Shown in pieces: positions 34,999-45,816 of a stretch of DNA of 64,000 nt. Where the stretch lies: assembly GCF_014229245.1 (NCBI RefSeq), contig NZ_JAARZJ010000009.1, forward strand, positions 1 to 64,000, read 5' to 3'. Made by a program: the position numbers and the translations under genes. The notes below the pieces were generated by a model. It searched no databases. It was not told where the DNA came from and saw nothing but the letters and a program-made list of their open reading frames with translations. Every line of letters starts with the position of its first letter. The stretch's first letter is position 1. The DNA is from Listeria farberi. GTDB lineage: Bacteria > Bacillota > Bacilli > Lactobacillales > Listeriaceae.

Positions 34999-36897
34999 AT
35001 GAGAATTACAGACTTACTCAGCAAAGACGTTATGATTATGTCATTACAAGCTACAACAAAAGAAGCTGCCATTGATGAAATGATTGCTTCACTTAAAAGT
35101 AATGGAAAAATTAATGACGAGGTACTTTTTAAAGAAGCGATAATGAATCGTGAAGCCCAAAGCTCTACTGGAGTTGGTGAAGGAATTGCAATGCCACATG
35201 CGAAAACAAAAGCAGTTAATGAACCAACTGTAGTTTTTGCGAAAAGTGAAGAAGGTTTAGATTATAACTCTTTAGATGGTCAACCTGCTCATTTATTCTT
35301 TATGATTGCAGCTCCAGATGGTGCAAATGCAACTCATTTAGAAACACTAGCAGCACTTTCAAGATTATTAGTTCATCCAGCATTTGTTCAATCATTAAAA
35401 GATGCAAAAACACCAGACGAAGTAATCAAGCTATTTAACGAAGAGCAAGGAGATACAGAAGAAACAGTTGTTGCTCCTACATCTTCTAACGATACTGGCA
35501 AAACAGTTGTCGCGGTTACTGCTTGTCCAACTGGTATTGCTCATACCTATATGGCTGCAGAAAAGTTGCAAGAAACAGCAAATAAATTAGGTGTTCGAAT
35601 TAAAGTAGAAACAAATGGTTCAAGAGGAGTAGAAAACCGGTTAACTGATAAAGAAATTGCTGAAGCTGATGGAGTTATCATCGCAGCTGATGTACAAGTA
35701 GACATGCCTCGTTTTGATGGGAAACATTTAATTGCGAAACCAGTTGCAGCAGGAATTCATAAACCAGAAGAGCTTATAAAAGAAGCTATCTCAGGGAATG
35801 CACCTGTTTATAAAGCTGAATCAGGGAGTGAGGCGACAGAAAGTACAGATGGCCTTTCCATTGGCCAACAAATTTATAAACATTTAATGAGCGGCGTTTC
35901 CCATATGTTACCATTTGTAATTGGTGGTGGGATTGCAATTGCTATTGCATTTATGCTGGATCAAATACTTGGTGTGCCACAAGATCAACTTGCAAAATTA
36001 GGATCATATAATGAAATACCAGCATTATTGAAACAAATTGGCGATGTTGCATTCGGATTTATGCTTCCAGTATTCGCGGGTTATATTGCTTACAGTATAT
36101 CGGACAGACCAGGACTTGTAGCTGGTTTTGTAGCAGGTGGAGTTGCGTCTGTAGGTGGAGCAGGTTTTCTTGGCGCGTTAGTAGGTGGTTTTCTTGCGGG
36201 TTATGCAGTTGAGTTAATTAAAGTTATGCTCAAAAAATTACCAAAAACGTTAGATGGAATTAAAGTAGTCCTATTTTATCCAGTTCTATCTGTCCTAATT
36301 GTTGGACTATTAATGCTACTATTAAATGTGCCAATGAGTGCATTAAATACTTGGTTAAATGACTTCTTAAATAGTTTAAGTGGAACCAACGCGGTTATTC
36401 TAGGATTACTCTTAGGAGCAATGATGGCTGCAGATTTAGGTGGACCAATTAACAAAGCAGCCTACATTTTTGCAACTGGAACGCTTGCAGCAAGTGTTGC
36501 AACAGGTGGTAGCGCGATTATGGCGGCTACCATGGCTGCTGGTATGGTACCACCGCTAGCAACATTCGTAGCAACTCTTATTTTCAGAAACAAATTTACA
36601 GCACAAGAACGTGATGCTGGACTAACCAATTCTATTTTAGGTGCTTCTTTCATTACAGAAGGAGCTATCCCATTTGCAGCAGCAGATCCACTTCGAATGA
36701 TTCCAAGTTTTATCGCAGGAAGTGCAATAACTGGGGCAATTGTAATGTTTTTAAATATTAAAGTATTAGCACCACACGGAGGAGTATTTGTTATCTTCTT
36801 AGTATCTCAACCGTGGTTCTATCTTATCGCCATTGTGATTGGAACTATAATAAGTGCAGCATTAATTGGGATCTTACGCAAAAAGCCAACAGTATAA
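34999..36897 (+). CDS. fruA: fructose-specific PTS transporter EIIABC
   Basis: The 632-residue protein joins three PTS domains. EIIA (about residues 1-148) has the phospho-His in AMPHAKTKA (near 66). EIIB (about 168-265) has the phospho-Cys in VTACPTGIAHTYMAAE (near 175). EIIC (about 285-625) is a multi-helix channel. It imports fructose as fructose 1-phosphate, the FruK substrate. The GGGAGG site lies just before the ATG. The gene ends the fruRKA operon at a strong terminator. Confidence 0.95.
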   Translation: MRITDLLSKDVMIMSLQATTKEAAIDEMIASLKSNGKINDEVLFKEAIMNREAQSSTGVGEGIAMPHAKTKAVNEPTVVFAKSEEGLDYNSLDGQPAHLFFMIAAPDGANATHLETLAALSRLLVHPAFVQSLKDAKTPDEVIKLFNEEQGDTEETVVAPTSSNDTGKTVVAVTACPTGIAHTYMAAEKLQETANKLGVRIKVETNGSRGVENRLTDKEIAEADGVIIAADVQVDMPRFDGKHLIAKPVAAGIHKPEELIKEAISGNAPVYKAESGSEATESTDGLSIGQQIYKHLMSGVSHMLPFVIGGGIAIAIAFMLDQILGVPQDQLAKLGSYNEIPALLKQIGDVAFGFMLPVFAGYIAYSISDRPGLVAGFVAGGVASVGGAGFLGALVGGFLAGYAVELIKVMLKKLPKTLDGIKVVLFYPVLSVLIVGLLMLLLNVPMSALNTWLNDFLNSLSGTNAVILGLLLGAMMAADLGGPINKAAYIFATGTLAASVATGGSAIMAATMAAGMVPPLATFVATLIFRNKFTAQERDAGLTNSILGASFITEGAIPFAAADPLRMIPSFIAGSAITGAIVMFLNIKVLAPHGGVFVIFLVSQPWFYLIAIVIGTIISAALIGILRKKPTV

Positions 36898-36903
36898 TAG
36901 ACA

Positions 36904-36944
36904 GGAATCGTCTTTTAAATTTAAAAAGACGGTTCCTTTTTATG
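36904..36944 (+). terminator. terminator of fruRKA operon
   Basis: AGGAATCGTCTTTT pairs with AAAAGACGGTTCCT and is followed by a T-rich tail. Confidence 0.88.
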
Positions 36945-37003
36945 TGATTTCTCGAATTCTTCCTTAAAAGTTGTTATAATGGAAAGGAAGAGAGGTGGGC
37001 GTA

Positions 37004-37351
37004 TTGGAATTTGGAGAAAAATTAATTCATTTACGAAAGAAAAATAGACTTACTCAAAAACAATTAGCGGCGAAAATTGGAACTACTGCATCAACTATCA
37101 GCAAATATGAAAATGATAACCACCGACCGCCAATCTTTATTTTGGCTAAATTAGCAGAAATTTTGGGTACTACAACAGACTTTTTACTAGATGATGTAGC
37201 AGGTTTACGAGAAAAAAATTCAGTAAATGCTTTTCCTTTAATTGGAAATCCTGAGCTTGAGAAATGGTATTTGGAATTGCCTTATACATATTCAGAAGAA
37301 GAATTATTGATGTTAAAACGAATTGCAGATGCGATTGAGAATAAAAAATAA
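37004..37351 (+). CDS. XRE-family transcriptional regulator
   Basis: The 115-residue protein has a Cro/C1-type HTH (LTQKQLAAKIGTTASTISKY, about residues 17-36) and a short C-terminal helix region. I choose TTG at 37004 because a TATAAT box at 36975-36980 places transcription start near 36987, leaving GAGGTGG as the only ribosome site. A GTG at 36995 would be too close to the transcript end. It stands alone upstream of convergent comK. Its targets are unknown; Xre-type repressors near comK are of interest for competence control but this is a guess. Confidence 0.85.
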   Translation: MEFGEKLIHLRKKNRLTQKQLAAKIGTTASTISKYENDNHRPPIFILAKLAEILGTTTDFLLDDVAGLREKNSVNAFPLIGNPELEKWYLELPYTYSEEELLMLKRIADAIENKK

Positions 37352-37362
37352 TTTAAGAAGTA

Positions 37363-37396
37363 AACCAGATATACGATGAGTATATCTGGTTTTTAA
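37363..37396. terminator. terminator between XRE gene and comK
   Basis: AACCAGATATAC pairs with GTATATCTGGTT across a 5-base loop, followed by T-rich sequence on the plus strand and a weaker T tract on the minus strand. Confidence 0.85.
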
Positions 37397-37398
37397 TT

Positions 37399-37998
37399 TT
37401 ATTGTTCAGGATCTTTTGGATCGTCTTTTTCAGAAAGCATAGTGTTATAAAATCGTCTAGATTCAGCAGCGAGTGTAGCTGGTGGAAAAAACATATTCAT
37501 TGAAGGGAAATTGCTCTCCATTGTTCGCATTTTTTGTGAGAACTTCATATGTAGCATGGAGGTCCTAGCAATTTGATTATTAAAAGAGGCCAATGACATA
37601 TCAATTTCAAAAGTCTGTAAATTAGAAAATTTTATCAACGTATGGTTATATCCAATTGAATGATAATCCTTGATATGTTGTGGGAAAATCCAAATACAGT
37701 CTGTTGAACTTGGTGCGACAGTTGGGAATACATAGGTAGAAGTAACCGGATCAATAATGATAGGTGGCTTATGAGTAACACCTATTAGATGCTTTGTTCC
37801 CTCCTTACGTCCATCGTAGCTTGATCCGAAAAAGTTGCAGCTGGTTTTAATTAACTCAAATGGGGTAAATTTAGAAGTATAATGAGAATCAACTTCATAA
37901 ATTTCTGAATAGACTATACTTCCAGATTTTTTTGGAAAAATAATCATTGTGTGGGGATTTACTTCATAAAACTGAGTACTTATTTGTTCTTTTTTCAT
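37399..37998 (-). CDS. comK: competence transcription factor ComK, intact
   Basis: The 199-residue protein matches Bacillus ComK along its length. Blocks such as CNFFGSSYDGRKEGT, HKPPIIIDP, and FNNQIARTSMLHMKF are clearly homologous. ComK binds AT-rich boxes and turns on DNA-uptake genes. The ATG at 37998 has GAGGAG 9 bases upstream; an in-frame ATG at 38064 has none. In many Listeria strains this gene is split by an A118-type prophage; here the reading frame is unbroken. In L. monocytogenes ComK also matters for phagosomal escape through prophage excision. The gene faces away from the small IDEAL-type gene. Confidence 0.93.
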   Translation of the reverse strand: MKKEQISTQFYEVNPHTMIIFPKKSGSIVYSEIYEVDSHYTSKFTPFELIKTSCNFFGSSYDGRKEGTKHLIGVTHKPPIIIDPVTSTYVFPTVAPSSTDCIWIFPQHIKDYHSIGYNHTLIKFSNLQTFEIDMSLASFNNQIARTSMLHMKFSQKMRTMESNFPSMNMFFPPATLAAESRRFYNTMLSEKDDPKDPEQ

Positions 37999-38117
37999 TT
38001 CATTCAACTCCTCTATGTTTGTATTTATGTCTAAGAAGTAACCTGAAATTATTGCGTAATGCACAAAATTCCAAATAACGACTAAGCACCAAAGTAAGTT
38101 ATGAGTTATTTTTTGTC

Positions 38118-38146
38118 ATTATAGCACATGGTAATTTACAAGTCAT
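38118..38146 (-). promoter_or_regulatory. extended -10 promoter of comK
   Basis: On the minus strand TGCTATAAT is an extended -10 (TATAAT at 38123-38118), with ATGACT 17 bases upstream. The predicted leader is about 110 bases. Confidence 0.55.
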
Positions 38147-38247
38147 TAGATTTTCGTAAAGTTGTATTTTCAAGCTGTTTTCTGTTTTTTCTTGTCATAT
38201 TACATTTTTTCGAAATTGTAATAAATATGAGTGAAGGAGTGGTAGTC

Positions 38248-38484
38248 GTGGAAATGCGTGATTTTTCTAATTCGTTGATGAATCAGGTGGGCGTCCTTAA
38301 GGGTGAAAAAGAATTAACAAATGTTTTTATCGAATGCTTCCTGACGATGCTCCTAGAAGAGAGAAAATTAGAACAACTTAGAGCTGAAATTGATAAAGCT
38401 CTCGATAATAGGAACAAAGCTAAATTTATGCAACTAACAGAAAAAATGAATAAAATCCAACAGGAAATGCTGGCTTTTGAGTAG
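38248..38484 (+). CDS. small IDEAL-domain protein
   Basis: The 78-residue protein ends with a helical region (LLEERKLEQLRAEIDKALDN, about residues 32-51, continuing to about 75) that fits the IDEAL domain, a short helix-turn-helix-like motif seen in B. subtilis YpiB and related Bacillales proteins. The GTG at 38248 has GAAGGAG 8 bases upstream; the longer reading starting at 38128 would contain a membrane-like stretch without a ribosome site. It is divergent from comK and precedes addB. Function is unknown. Confidence 0.75.
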   Translation: MEMRDFSNSLMNQVGVLKGEKELTNVFIECFLTMLLEERKLEQLRAEIDKALDNRNKAKFMQLTEKMNKIQQEMLAFE

Positions 38485-38492
38485 AATATATG

Positions 38493-38528
38493 AAAAACTA
38501 AGATAGTAAGAGCTATCTTAGTTTTTTT
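38493..38528 (+). terminator. terminator after IDEAL-domain gene
   Basis: AACTAAGATAG pairs with CTATCTTAGTT around TAAGAG, followed by seven T. Confidence 0.9.
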
Positions 38529-38575
38529 GAGCTGTTTTATAAATTTTCGTAAAAAAAATGTTCCGAAAAAAGTTC

Positions 38576-38603
38576 TGGACAGATTGCTCAAATGTGGTAA
38601 ACT
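38576..38603 (+). promoter_or_regulatory. candidate promoter of addBA
   Basis: TGGACA at 38576-38581 and TAAACT at 38598-38603 are 16 bases apart, about 30 bases before the addB start. Confidence 0.5.
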
Positions 38604-38633
38604 AAATAAAAACATATGTTCGGTGGTGAGGGT

Positions 38634-41600
38634 ATGACACTTCAAATAATTTCTGGTAAAGCAGGAACAGGTAAAACCACTCATTTGATGGATGAAGTAG
38701 GCGGAAAAATCAAAAAAACTTCCAAGACGTATATTTTTATCGTCCCCGATCAAATGACGTTTCAAATGGAAACAAGCTTTTTAAATAAACAAAACTTGGC
38801 AGGGATGTTAGGGACACAAATCTTCAGTTTTAGTAGGCTTGCTTGGAAAATACTTCAAGAAACAGGTGGATTATCTAAAACTTTTCTGAGTCAAACAGGT
38901 ATTGAGATGGTTATTCGAAAAGCTGCTTTAGATCAAAAAGATAAGTTGAAAATTTTCTCTAGAGCTACTTCAAAAAAAGGCTTTTATTCAGAATTGGCTA
39001 AGTTATTTAAAGAAATGAAACAAGAAGAAATTTCTATAGAAGAATTAGAGAATAGCGCGACAAATCTATCTACAAGTATATCTAGCAAAGTACATGACAT
39101 TTCGCTTATTTATCAAAAATATGAGGAATTATTAGCAGGAAAATTTCTTGAAAACGAGGATTATCTGAGGCTATTAGCAGATAAAATTATTGAAAGTGAT
39201 TATTTAAATCAAACGGAAATAATTATTGACGGTTTTACTTCTTTTTCCAATCAAGAGTTAACAGTAATAGAAAAGCTCATGCAAAAATGCGATAAAGTAA
39301 CAGTATCGTTAACTTTAAACGTGCCTGAAATTCATAAAGGTTTGGAAGAATTCAGTATGTTTAAAGCGAGCACTGAAGCATACTTTGCTTTATTAGAGAT
39401 GGCTAAATTAAATAAAATTCAAGTGGAACCGGAGAAAATCCTTATAGAAAATAAACGAGCTAACTCCGAATCATTAGCCTTTTTAGCCAACGCTTGGGGA
39501 GATAATAAATACTCGTCATATGAAGGTGGAGCAAATGATTTAACCATCCGTCAAGCTAATAATAGGCGTGCTGAGATGGAAGGTGTTGCCCGCGAAATTC
39601 GGCAATTAACATTAAACGGTTATAGATACCGAGACATAGCGATTTTGACTAGAAACATCAGTGATTATGATATTTTATGTGAAACAGTAATGGAGTCATT
39701 TGACATTCCTATTTTTATAGACAAAAAACGAGCAATGGCAAAACATCCATTTATTGAATTTATTCGTTCCAGTATTGATGCGATTTTATTTAATTGGAAA
39801 TATGAACCAATTTTCCAAGCAGTTAAAACAGAATTTTACTTTGATGCGGCTGAAAATGCGAGTGTTATGAGAAGAAAAGCAGATATATTAGAAAATTATG
39901 TACTTGAAAATGGTATTCAAAATAAGTGGAAATGGGAAAAAGAAGGCGATTGGATTTATCGTAAAATTCGAGGACTTTCTACCAATGTATTGCCACAAAC
40001 AGATGAAGAATTGGCGACTCAAAGCATTATTAATGAAATGAGAAACCTTATTGTTGAACCGCTTTCAACGTTAGAAGATAATTTAACAAAAGCAAAAACA
40101 GGAATAGAATTTGCTACGGCTTTATATCATTATTTGGAGCAAGTTAAAGCTGTAGAACATTTAGAATCATGGAGACAAGTGGCAGAAGAAAATGGTTATT
40201 TGGAACTTGCTAGAGAACATGAACAAGCTTGGAGCTCAATATCAGAACTGCTAGATGAATTTGTAGAAGTTTTAGGTGAGGAAGAATTAGATATTAATAG
40301 TTTTTCTGAAATAATTACGACTGGCTTGGATGCGCTAGAATTTTCTTTACTACCACCTTCTTTAGATCAAATAGTTTTAGCTGATATGGAAAATGCAAAG
40401 TTGCTTAATATGAAAGTTGTTTTTGCGATTGGAATGAATGATGGTGTAATGCCACTACGTCAAAAAGATAAAGGGATTTTGTCAGATCAAGATCGCGATT
40501 CTTTACGAGTAGAAAATAGCAATTTAAAGCCATCTGCTAAAAATAACATTGGTGAAGAAGATTTATTAGCCTATAAAATAATGAGTTTGCCAAGCGACAA
40601 ATTATTTCTTAGTTATCCAGCTGCAGATGAGGAAGGAAAAGTTCTTAGCGAATCGAATTATCTAAGAAAAATAAAAGGCCAATTCAAAAATTTAAATGAA
40701 TCGGTTTATTTAACTGACCCAAGTTTACTGAATGATGAAGACCAAAGTAGTTATATTCGTTCTAAACAAGCTACACTGGGTTTATTAACAAGCCAATTAC
40801 AAATGTATAAACGTGGTTATCCTTTATCAAATGTATGGTGGGATGCTTATAATAGTTATTTTGAAGATAACAAAGAATCTGAGGTAGCAAAACAAGTACT
40901 TTCTAGTCTTTATTATGAAAATAATACCAAACCACTCCAAGAAACAACTGCTAAAAATCTATTTGGTGAAAATATTCATGCGAGTGTTTCGCGAATGGAG
41001 AAATTTTTTAGTTGTGAGTTCCAACACTTTGCGCAATATGGCTTGAAATTAGAAGAAAGAGCTCATTATAAGTTACAAGCTGTAGACATGGGAGAAATTT
41101 TCCACGGGGCAATGGAATGGATTTCGGCTGAATTAAAGCGAACTAACCGAGATTGGGGTGATTTGACGGAGGAAGAATGTAGACAAATGGCTAAACTTGC
41201 GATGACATTTTTAGCTCCGAAGATTCAACATGAAATTTTATTAAGTTCAAAACGGATGGAATATATTCAGTATAAATTACTTCAAATTATTACAAGAGCT
41301 ACTACGGTTTTAAATGAACAAGCGAAAAGCAGTGCGTTTCGCCCAATTGGTTTAGAGGTGGATTTTGGTTTGAAAGGAGATATTCCACCTTTAAAAATTC
41401 CATTACAATCAAATAGCGAACTTCTTTTACAAGGACGTATTGATAGAATTGATGCAGCTGAACTAGATGATCGTACTTTCCTTCGAATCATTGATTATAA
41501 ATCTAGTTCACATGATTTGGCTCTTACTGAAGTTTATTATGGGTTGGCTCTTCAAATGCTTACTTATTTAGACATAGTTATAACAAATGCTCAAAAAATG

Positions 41601-42107
41601 ATAGGCAAAACTGCTGAACCTGCTGGAGTTTTGTACTTTCATATGCATAATCAATATGTCCAAGCAGAAAAAGAATTGAGTGATGAAGCAATTGCTCGGG
41701 AACTGCAAAAAAGTTCCAAAATGAAAGGCTTAATTTTATCAGATCCTGTGGCTGTTTCGCTCATGGATACAAATCTGGAAAAAGGAAAGTCTTCCAATAT
41801 TATTCCAGCTGAAATTAAGCAAAACGGTGAGTTAAGTGCCCGTTCCAGAACTGCAACAAAAGCAGAGTTTGATAAAATGCGCCGATTTGTAAGGCAAAAG
41901 TATCAAGAGGCAGGAAATAAAATACTAGATGGAGCTGTTTCCATTAATCCTTATAAATTAAAAGAAAAAACACCTTGTCAATTTTGTGGATTTCGCTCAT
42001 TTTGTGGATTTGATCCATCCTTAACGAGTAATCAATATAGACATTTAACAAATGAAAAAACAGAAACGATTTTAACAAAAATGGATATAGAAGGAGGGAC
42101 GCAGTAG
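38634..42107 (+). CDS. addB: ATP-dependent helicase/nuclease AddB subunit
   Basis: The 1157-residue protein is the AddB subunit of the AddAB (RexAB-type) enzyme that processes double-strand breaks and finds Chi sites. The Walker A motif SGKAGTGKT is at residues 7-15. The C-terminal RecB-like nuclease carries DYKSS (near 958), and four cysteines likely bind an Fe-S cluster: one in FFSCEFQH (near 795) and three in [10 protein letters not shown] (near 1114-1123). The ATG at 38634 gives the standard family length; an ATG at 38616 has no ribosome site. One base separates its stop from the addA ATG. Confidence 0.95.
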   Translation: MTLQIISGKAGTGKTTHLMDEVGGKIKKTSKTYIFIVPDQMTFQMETSFLNKQNLAGMLGTQIFSFSRLAWKILQETGGLSKTFLSQTGIEMVIRKAALDQKDKLKIFSRATSKKGFYSELAKLFKEMKQEEISIEELENSATNLSTSISSKVHDISLIYQKYEELLAGKFLENEDYLRLLADKIIESDYLNQTEIIIDGFTSFSNQELTVIEKLMQKCDKVTVSLTLNVPEIHKGLEEFSMFKASTEAYFALLEMAKLNKIQVEPEKILIENKRANSESLAFLANAWGDNKYSSYEGGANDLTIRQANNRRAEMEGVAREIRQLTLNGYRYRDIAILTRNISDYDILCETVMESFDIPIFIDKKRAMAKHPFIEFIRSSIDAILFNWKYEPIFQAVKTEFYFDAAENASVMRRKADILENYVLENGIQNKWKWEKEGDWIYRKIRGLSTNVLPQTDEELATQSIINEMRNLIVEPLSTLEDNLTKAKTGIEFATALYHYLEQVKAVEHLESWRQVAEENGYLELAREHEQAWSSISELLDEFVEVLGEEELDINSFSEIITTGLDALEFSLLPPSLDQIVLADMENAKLLNMKVVFAIGMNDGVMPLRQKDKGILSDQDRDSLRVENSNLKPSAKNNIGEEDLLAYKIMSLPSDKLFLSYPAADEEGKVLSESNYLRKIKGQFKNLNESVYLTDPSLLNDEDQSSYIRSKQATLGLLTSQLQMYKRGYPLSNVWWDAYNSYFEDNKESEVAKQVLSSLYYENNTKPLQETTAKNLFGENIHASVSRMEKFFSCEFQHFAQYGLKLEERAHYKLQAVDMGEIFHGAMEWISAELKRTNRDWGDLTEEECRQMAKLAMTFLAPKIQHEILLSSKRMEYIQYKLLQIITRATTVLNEQAKSSAFRPIGLEVDFGLKGDIPPLKIPLQSNSELLLQGRIDRIDAAELDDRTFLRIIDYKSSSHDLALTEVYYGLALQMLTYLDIVITNAQKMIGKTAEPAGVLYFHMHNQYVQAEKELSDEAIARELQKSSKMKGLILSDPVAVSLMDTNLEKGKSSNIIPAEIKQNGELSARSRTATKAEFDKMRRFVRQKYQEAGNKILDGAVSINPYKLKEKTPCQFCGFRSFCGFDPSLTSNQYRHLTNEKTETILTKMDIEGGTQ

Positions 42108-42108
42108 C

Positions 42109-45100
42109 ATGGGCATAAATATACCAACCAAACCAGAAAATTCTTTATGGACTGATGACCAGTGGAAAGCCATCCAAGCAAATGGGAACAATATTCTTGT
42201 AGCAGCTGCTGCGGGCTCTGGTAAGACAGCTGTTTTAGTTACAAGAATCATTGAAAAACTAATAAATGAAACAGAAAATCTAAATGTTGATGAATTATTG
42301 ATTGTAACTTTTACCAATGCTTCAGCTGCTGAAATGAAGTATAGAATAGGTAAAAGTTTAGAAGAAGCATTAGTGCAAAATCCGGAATCTGCACATTTAA
42401 AAAAACAAGTCGCATTACTAAACTATGCCTCCATCTCGACTTTGCATTCATTTTGTTTGGAAATCATTCGAAAACATTATTTCGAAGCCGATATTGATCC
42501 TAATTTCCGTTTAATTGAACCTATTGAAAGTAGTATGATTCGTGATGAAGTTTTAGAAAACCTGTTAGAAAAACAATATGGTATAGAAAATAATGAAGCC
42601 TTTTTTCATCTAGTTGAATCATTTACTGGGGATAGAACTGATGCTGAGTTGCATACGTTAATCTCGAAACTTTATGATTTCTCTAGAGCAAATCCAAACC
42701 CTGATTTATGGTTAGAACAAATGGTAAGTTTTTACGATACAGAGGCGATTGCTTCCATCACAGAATTACCTTATTTTCCAATTATTAAAGAAGATATCCA
42801 ACTTAGAATGAATCAAGCTAAAAGTTATTTGCTAAACGCGATAGATTATGCAAATGAAAATAATGGACCGGCGCCTTATTTAAGCACATTAGAAAATGAT
42901 TTAGCGCAAATTAACACTTTATCAAGTAGTAGTTGGGATAATTGGCAAGACATGAAATTTAGTGTTGAGAGCATTGATTTTAAACGTATACCTGCGCTTA
43001 AAAATAAAGCTGATTTTGATGAAGAATATGTAGAAGAAGCAAAAAAACTCCGTGATGCTGCAAAAAAAGAAGTGAAAAATGTCTTAATAGATTGGTTTTC
43101 AAGAGAAGAAGAAAATTATCTAGCTGATTTAGACAAAATGAAACCAGATATTAAAACGTTAAGTAAATTAGTGAAAAATTTTGCTGAAAGCTTTTTTGAG
43201 GAAAAACAACAACGTGGAGTATTAGACTTTAATGATTTAGAGCATTTAGCTTTAAAAATACTTTTAAAAAATGGTGCTCCCTCTGATGTGGCAAATAGTT
43301 ATAAAAACCAGTTCAAAGAAGTATTAATTGATGAATATCAAGATACTAATATGGTGCAAGAAACTATTCTTTTGCTTGTCACTAATTCGAATGATACAAA
43401 AGGAAACTTGTTTATGGTAGGGGATGTAAAGCAATCGATTTATCGTTTTCGATTAGCGGAACCAACTTTATTCATGACGAAGTATCAAGAATATCAGCAA
43501 GACGGAGAAGGCAGCGGAATACGAATAGATTTATCTCAAAACTTTAGAAGTAGAAAAGAAGTTCTTGATGCTACCAATTTTATTTTTCATCAGTTGATGG
43601 ATAAGCATATTGCAGAAATCGATTATGATGAGGCGGCTGAGTTAACTTTAGGGGCTAGTTTTCCTGAAGCTAACAATATGGCAACAGAACTTTTGTTAAT
43701 TGATATGAAATCAGAAGAAAAAGAATCTGAGGATGAATTATCGCCACAAGAATTGCAAAAAAATCAAGTTGAATCAAGAGCTATTGCGACAAAAATTAGA
43801 GACATGATAGATAACAAGTTTCCAATTTATGATAAAAAGTTACAACAAAATAGACCAATTCAATACAGAGATATTGTTGTTCTAGCAAGAGCCATGACGA
43901 GTGCACCAGATATGGAAGAAGCAATGAAAATAAAAGATATACCTTTCTATGCCAATAATAATTCTGGTTATTTCGAAACGACAGAAGTAGCAACAATGAT
44001 TGCTCTAATGAAAGTAATCGATAATCCATATCAAGATATTCCACTAGCAGCAGTTCTGCGTTCTCCAATAATCGGTTTAAATGAAGAAGAATTAGGGCAA
44101 ATTCGGATGGCGAAGAAAAAAGGCTATTTTTTTGATGCGATGCTAGCCTATAAGGATATTACAGTTTCGGATGCAGCAAATAAAATTAGTCGTTTTATAA
44201 CACAATTAAACAATTGGCGTGAACTGTCTATTCGGGAGAATTTGACTGCCTTAATTTGGCAAATCTATCAAGAAACAAACTTCTATGAATTTGTAGGCGG
44301 GTTACCAGGTGGAAAACAACGTCAGGCTAATTTACGCGCTTTGTATGATCGTGCGAATCAGTATGAAAAAACTTCTTTCCGTGGATTATTCCGTTTTGTG
44401 CGTTTTGTTGAGCGATTAGAAATTCGTGGAGATGATTTAGGCACAGCCAAAACGCTCGGCGAAAAAGAAGATGTAGTGCGTATGATGACGATTCATGCAA
44501 GTAAAGGTTTGGAGTTTCCAGTAGTTATAGTTTCAGGATTAAGTAGAAAATTTAATATGCGTGATATTTATAGTAAAACACTATTAGACAAAGACTATGG
44601 TTTTGCTTCTAACTATCGAGATATAGAAAAGATGATTGTCTATCCAACTATCATGCAACAAGCGATAAAACAAAAAAAATCTCGGGAAATGATTGCAGAA
44701 GAAATGCGAGTTTTATATGTTGCACTTACTCGTGCGGAAGAAAAACTAATTTTAACGGCAACTGTTCCAGATTTTGAAAAAACAAGTAAAAATTGGTTGC
44801 AAGTAAGTAACCAACAAGAAACTATTTTACCAGCAGCAATTCGAGCGAAGGCGAAGTGTTATTTAGATTGGATTGGAAATGCTACAATCCGCCACAGCCA
44901 TTTTAAAGAATTATTATGTGAAGAAAAGATTAAAACACTTCTAACAGATATGAAACTTCAAATTGAAATTAAAACGAAAGAAATGTTCCTAACTGATGAC
45001 TTAGAAAAGGAAAAATCAGATAACTGGATGGAGAATGTAAAAGCACATAAGCAAGTGCCCGTTAAAAGTCCATATAAGGATGAAATTGAGCGTTTTATGC

Positions 45101-45816
45101 ATTACCAATATAAAGATGAGGAATCTACTGGAATTCGCGCTAAACAGTCTGTGACAGAGCTTAAAAGACAATTCTCTTTGCAAGATAGTTGGAGTGATAC
45201 ATCTATCCTAAAAGAATTCCAAAAAGTATCTTTAGACCGACCTAAATTTTTGCAACAAAATAAATTGTCTGCTACAGAAATTGGTACGGCAATGCACACA
45301 TTAATGCAAGCTGTGCCACTACATGATAAACCAACCGAAAAAGATTTAATCTCATTATTACAATCAATGAGAGAAAAAGATATCCTTACAGAAGCACAAA
45401 TTAAAGCTATCAATGTTAACCAAATTATTGCGTTCTTTGAATCAGCTCTAGGAAAAACCGTTTTGCAGAAAAAAGATAAAGTGAAGCGTGAAGTTCCATT
45501 CAGTTACTTGCTTCCTGCAGCTAAATTATACGAACAAACAAACCTTGATGAACACGTGCTCATTCAAGGTGTTGTTGATAGCATGATTGAGGAAGAAGAA
45601 TCCATTATTTTAATCGATTACAAGACAGATAAAATTGAAGGACGATATGATAACTGGGGGGTAGCAGAGAAAGTGATGAGGGAGCGTTATCAAATTCAAA
45701 TTAAACTTTATGCAGAAGCTATTCAAGCAATTAGTGGGAAAAAAGTTTCTCAAGCATATTTATATTTTTTCGATGGACAACATATTTGCCAAATAAACAT
45801 AGAGGAAGGTATTTAA
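42109..45816 (+). CDS. addA: ATP-dependent helicase/nuclease AddA subunit
   Basis: The 1235-residue protein is a UvrD-type 3'-5' helicase with a C-terminal nuclease. Walker A AAAGSGKTAVLV (about residues 33-44), Walker B IDEYQDTN (about 407-414), helicase motif V/VI LYVALTRAEEKLIL (about 866-879) and the nuclease motif LIDYKTD (near 1168) are all visible. With AddB it degrades and loads recombinase at broken DNA ends. GAAGGAGGGA lies before the ATG. Length and motifs are normal. Confidence 0.96.
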   Translation: MGINIPTKPENSLWTDDQWKAIQANGNNILVAAAAGSGKTAVLVTRIIEKLINETENLNVDELLIVTFTNASAAEMKYRIGKSLEEALVQNPESAHLKKQVALLNYASISTLHSFCLEIIRKHYFEADIDPNFRLIEPIESSMIRDEVLENLLEKQYGIENNEAFFHLVESFTGDRTDAELHTLISKLYDFSRANPNPDLWLEQMVSFYDTEAIASITELPYFPIIKEDIQLRMNQAKSYLLNAIDYANENNGPAPYLSTLENDLAQINTLSSSSWDNWQDMKFSVESIDFKRIPALKNKADFDEEYVEEAKKLRDAAKKEVKNVLIDWFSREEENYLADLDKMKPDIKTLSKLVKNFAESFFEEKQQRGVLDFNDLEHLALKILLKNGAPSDVANSYKNQFKEVLIDEYQDTNMVQETILLLVTNSNDTKGNLFMVGDVKQSIYRFRLAEPTLFMTKYQEYQQDGEGSGIRIDLSQNFRSRKEVLDATNFIFHQLMDKHIAEIDYDEAAELTLGASFPEANNMATELLLIDMKSEEKESEDELSPQELQKNQVESRAIATKIRDMIDNKFPIYDKKLQQNRPIQYRDIVVLARAMTSAPDMEEAMKIKDIPFYANNNSGYFETTEVATMIALMKVIDNPYQDIPLAAVLRSPIIGLNEEELGQIRMAKKKGYFFDAMLAYKDITVSDAANKISRFITQLNNWRELSIRENLTALIWQIYQETNFYEFVGGLPGGKQRQANLRALYDRANQYEKTSFRGLFRFVRFVERLEIRGDDLGTAKTLGEKEDVVRMMTIHASKGLEFPVVIVSGLSRKFNMRDIYSKTLLDKDYGFASNYRDIEKMIVYPTIMQQAIKQKKSREMIAEEMRVLYVALTRAEEKLILTATVPDFEKTSKNWLQVSNQQETILPAAIRAKAKCYLDWIGNATIRHSHFKELLCEEKIKTLLTDMKLQIEIKTKEMFLTDDLEKEKSDNWMENVKAHKQVPVKSPYKDEIERFMHYQYKDEESTGIRAKQSVTELKRQFSLQDSWSDTSILKEFQKVSLDRPKFLQQNKLSATEIGTAMHTLMQAVPLHDKPTEKDLISLLQSMREKDILTEAQIKAINVNQIIAFFESALGKTVLQKKDKVKREVPFSYLLPAAKLYEQTNLDEHVLIQGVVDSMIEEEESIILIDYKTDKIEGRYDNWGVAEKVMRERYQIQIKLYAEAIQAISGKKVSQAYLYFFDGQHICQINIEEGI

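Noticed and set aside
37399-37998. Exact position of the phage core site in comK
   Set aside because: The 3-base core GGA occurs several times in the frame, so the site cannot be fixed by reading alone.
38283-38765. 160-aa minus-strand frame across the IDEAL gene and addB start
   Set aside because: It crosses a terminator and two good genes and has no ribosome binding site.
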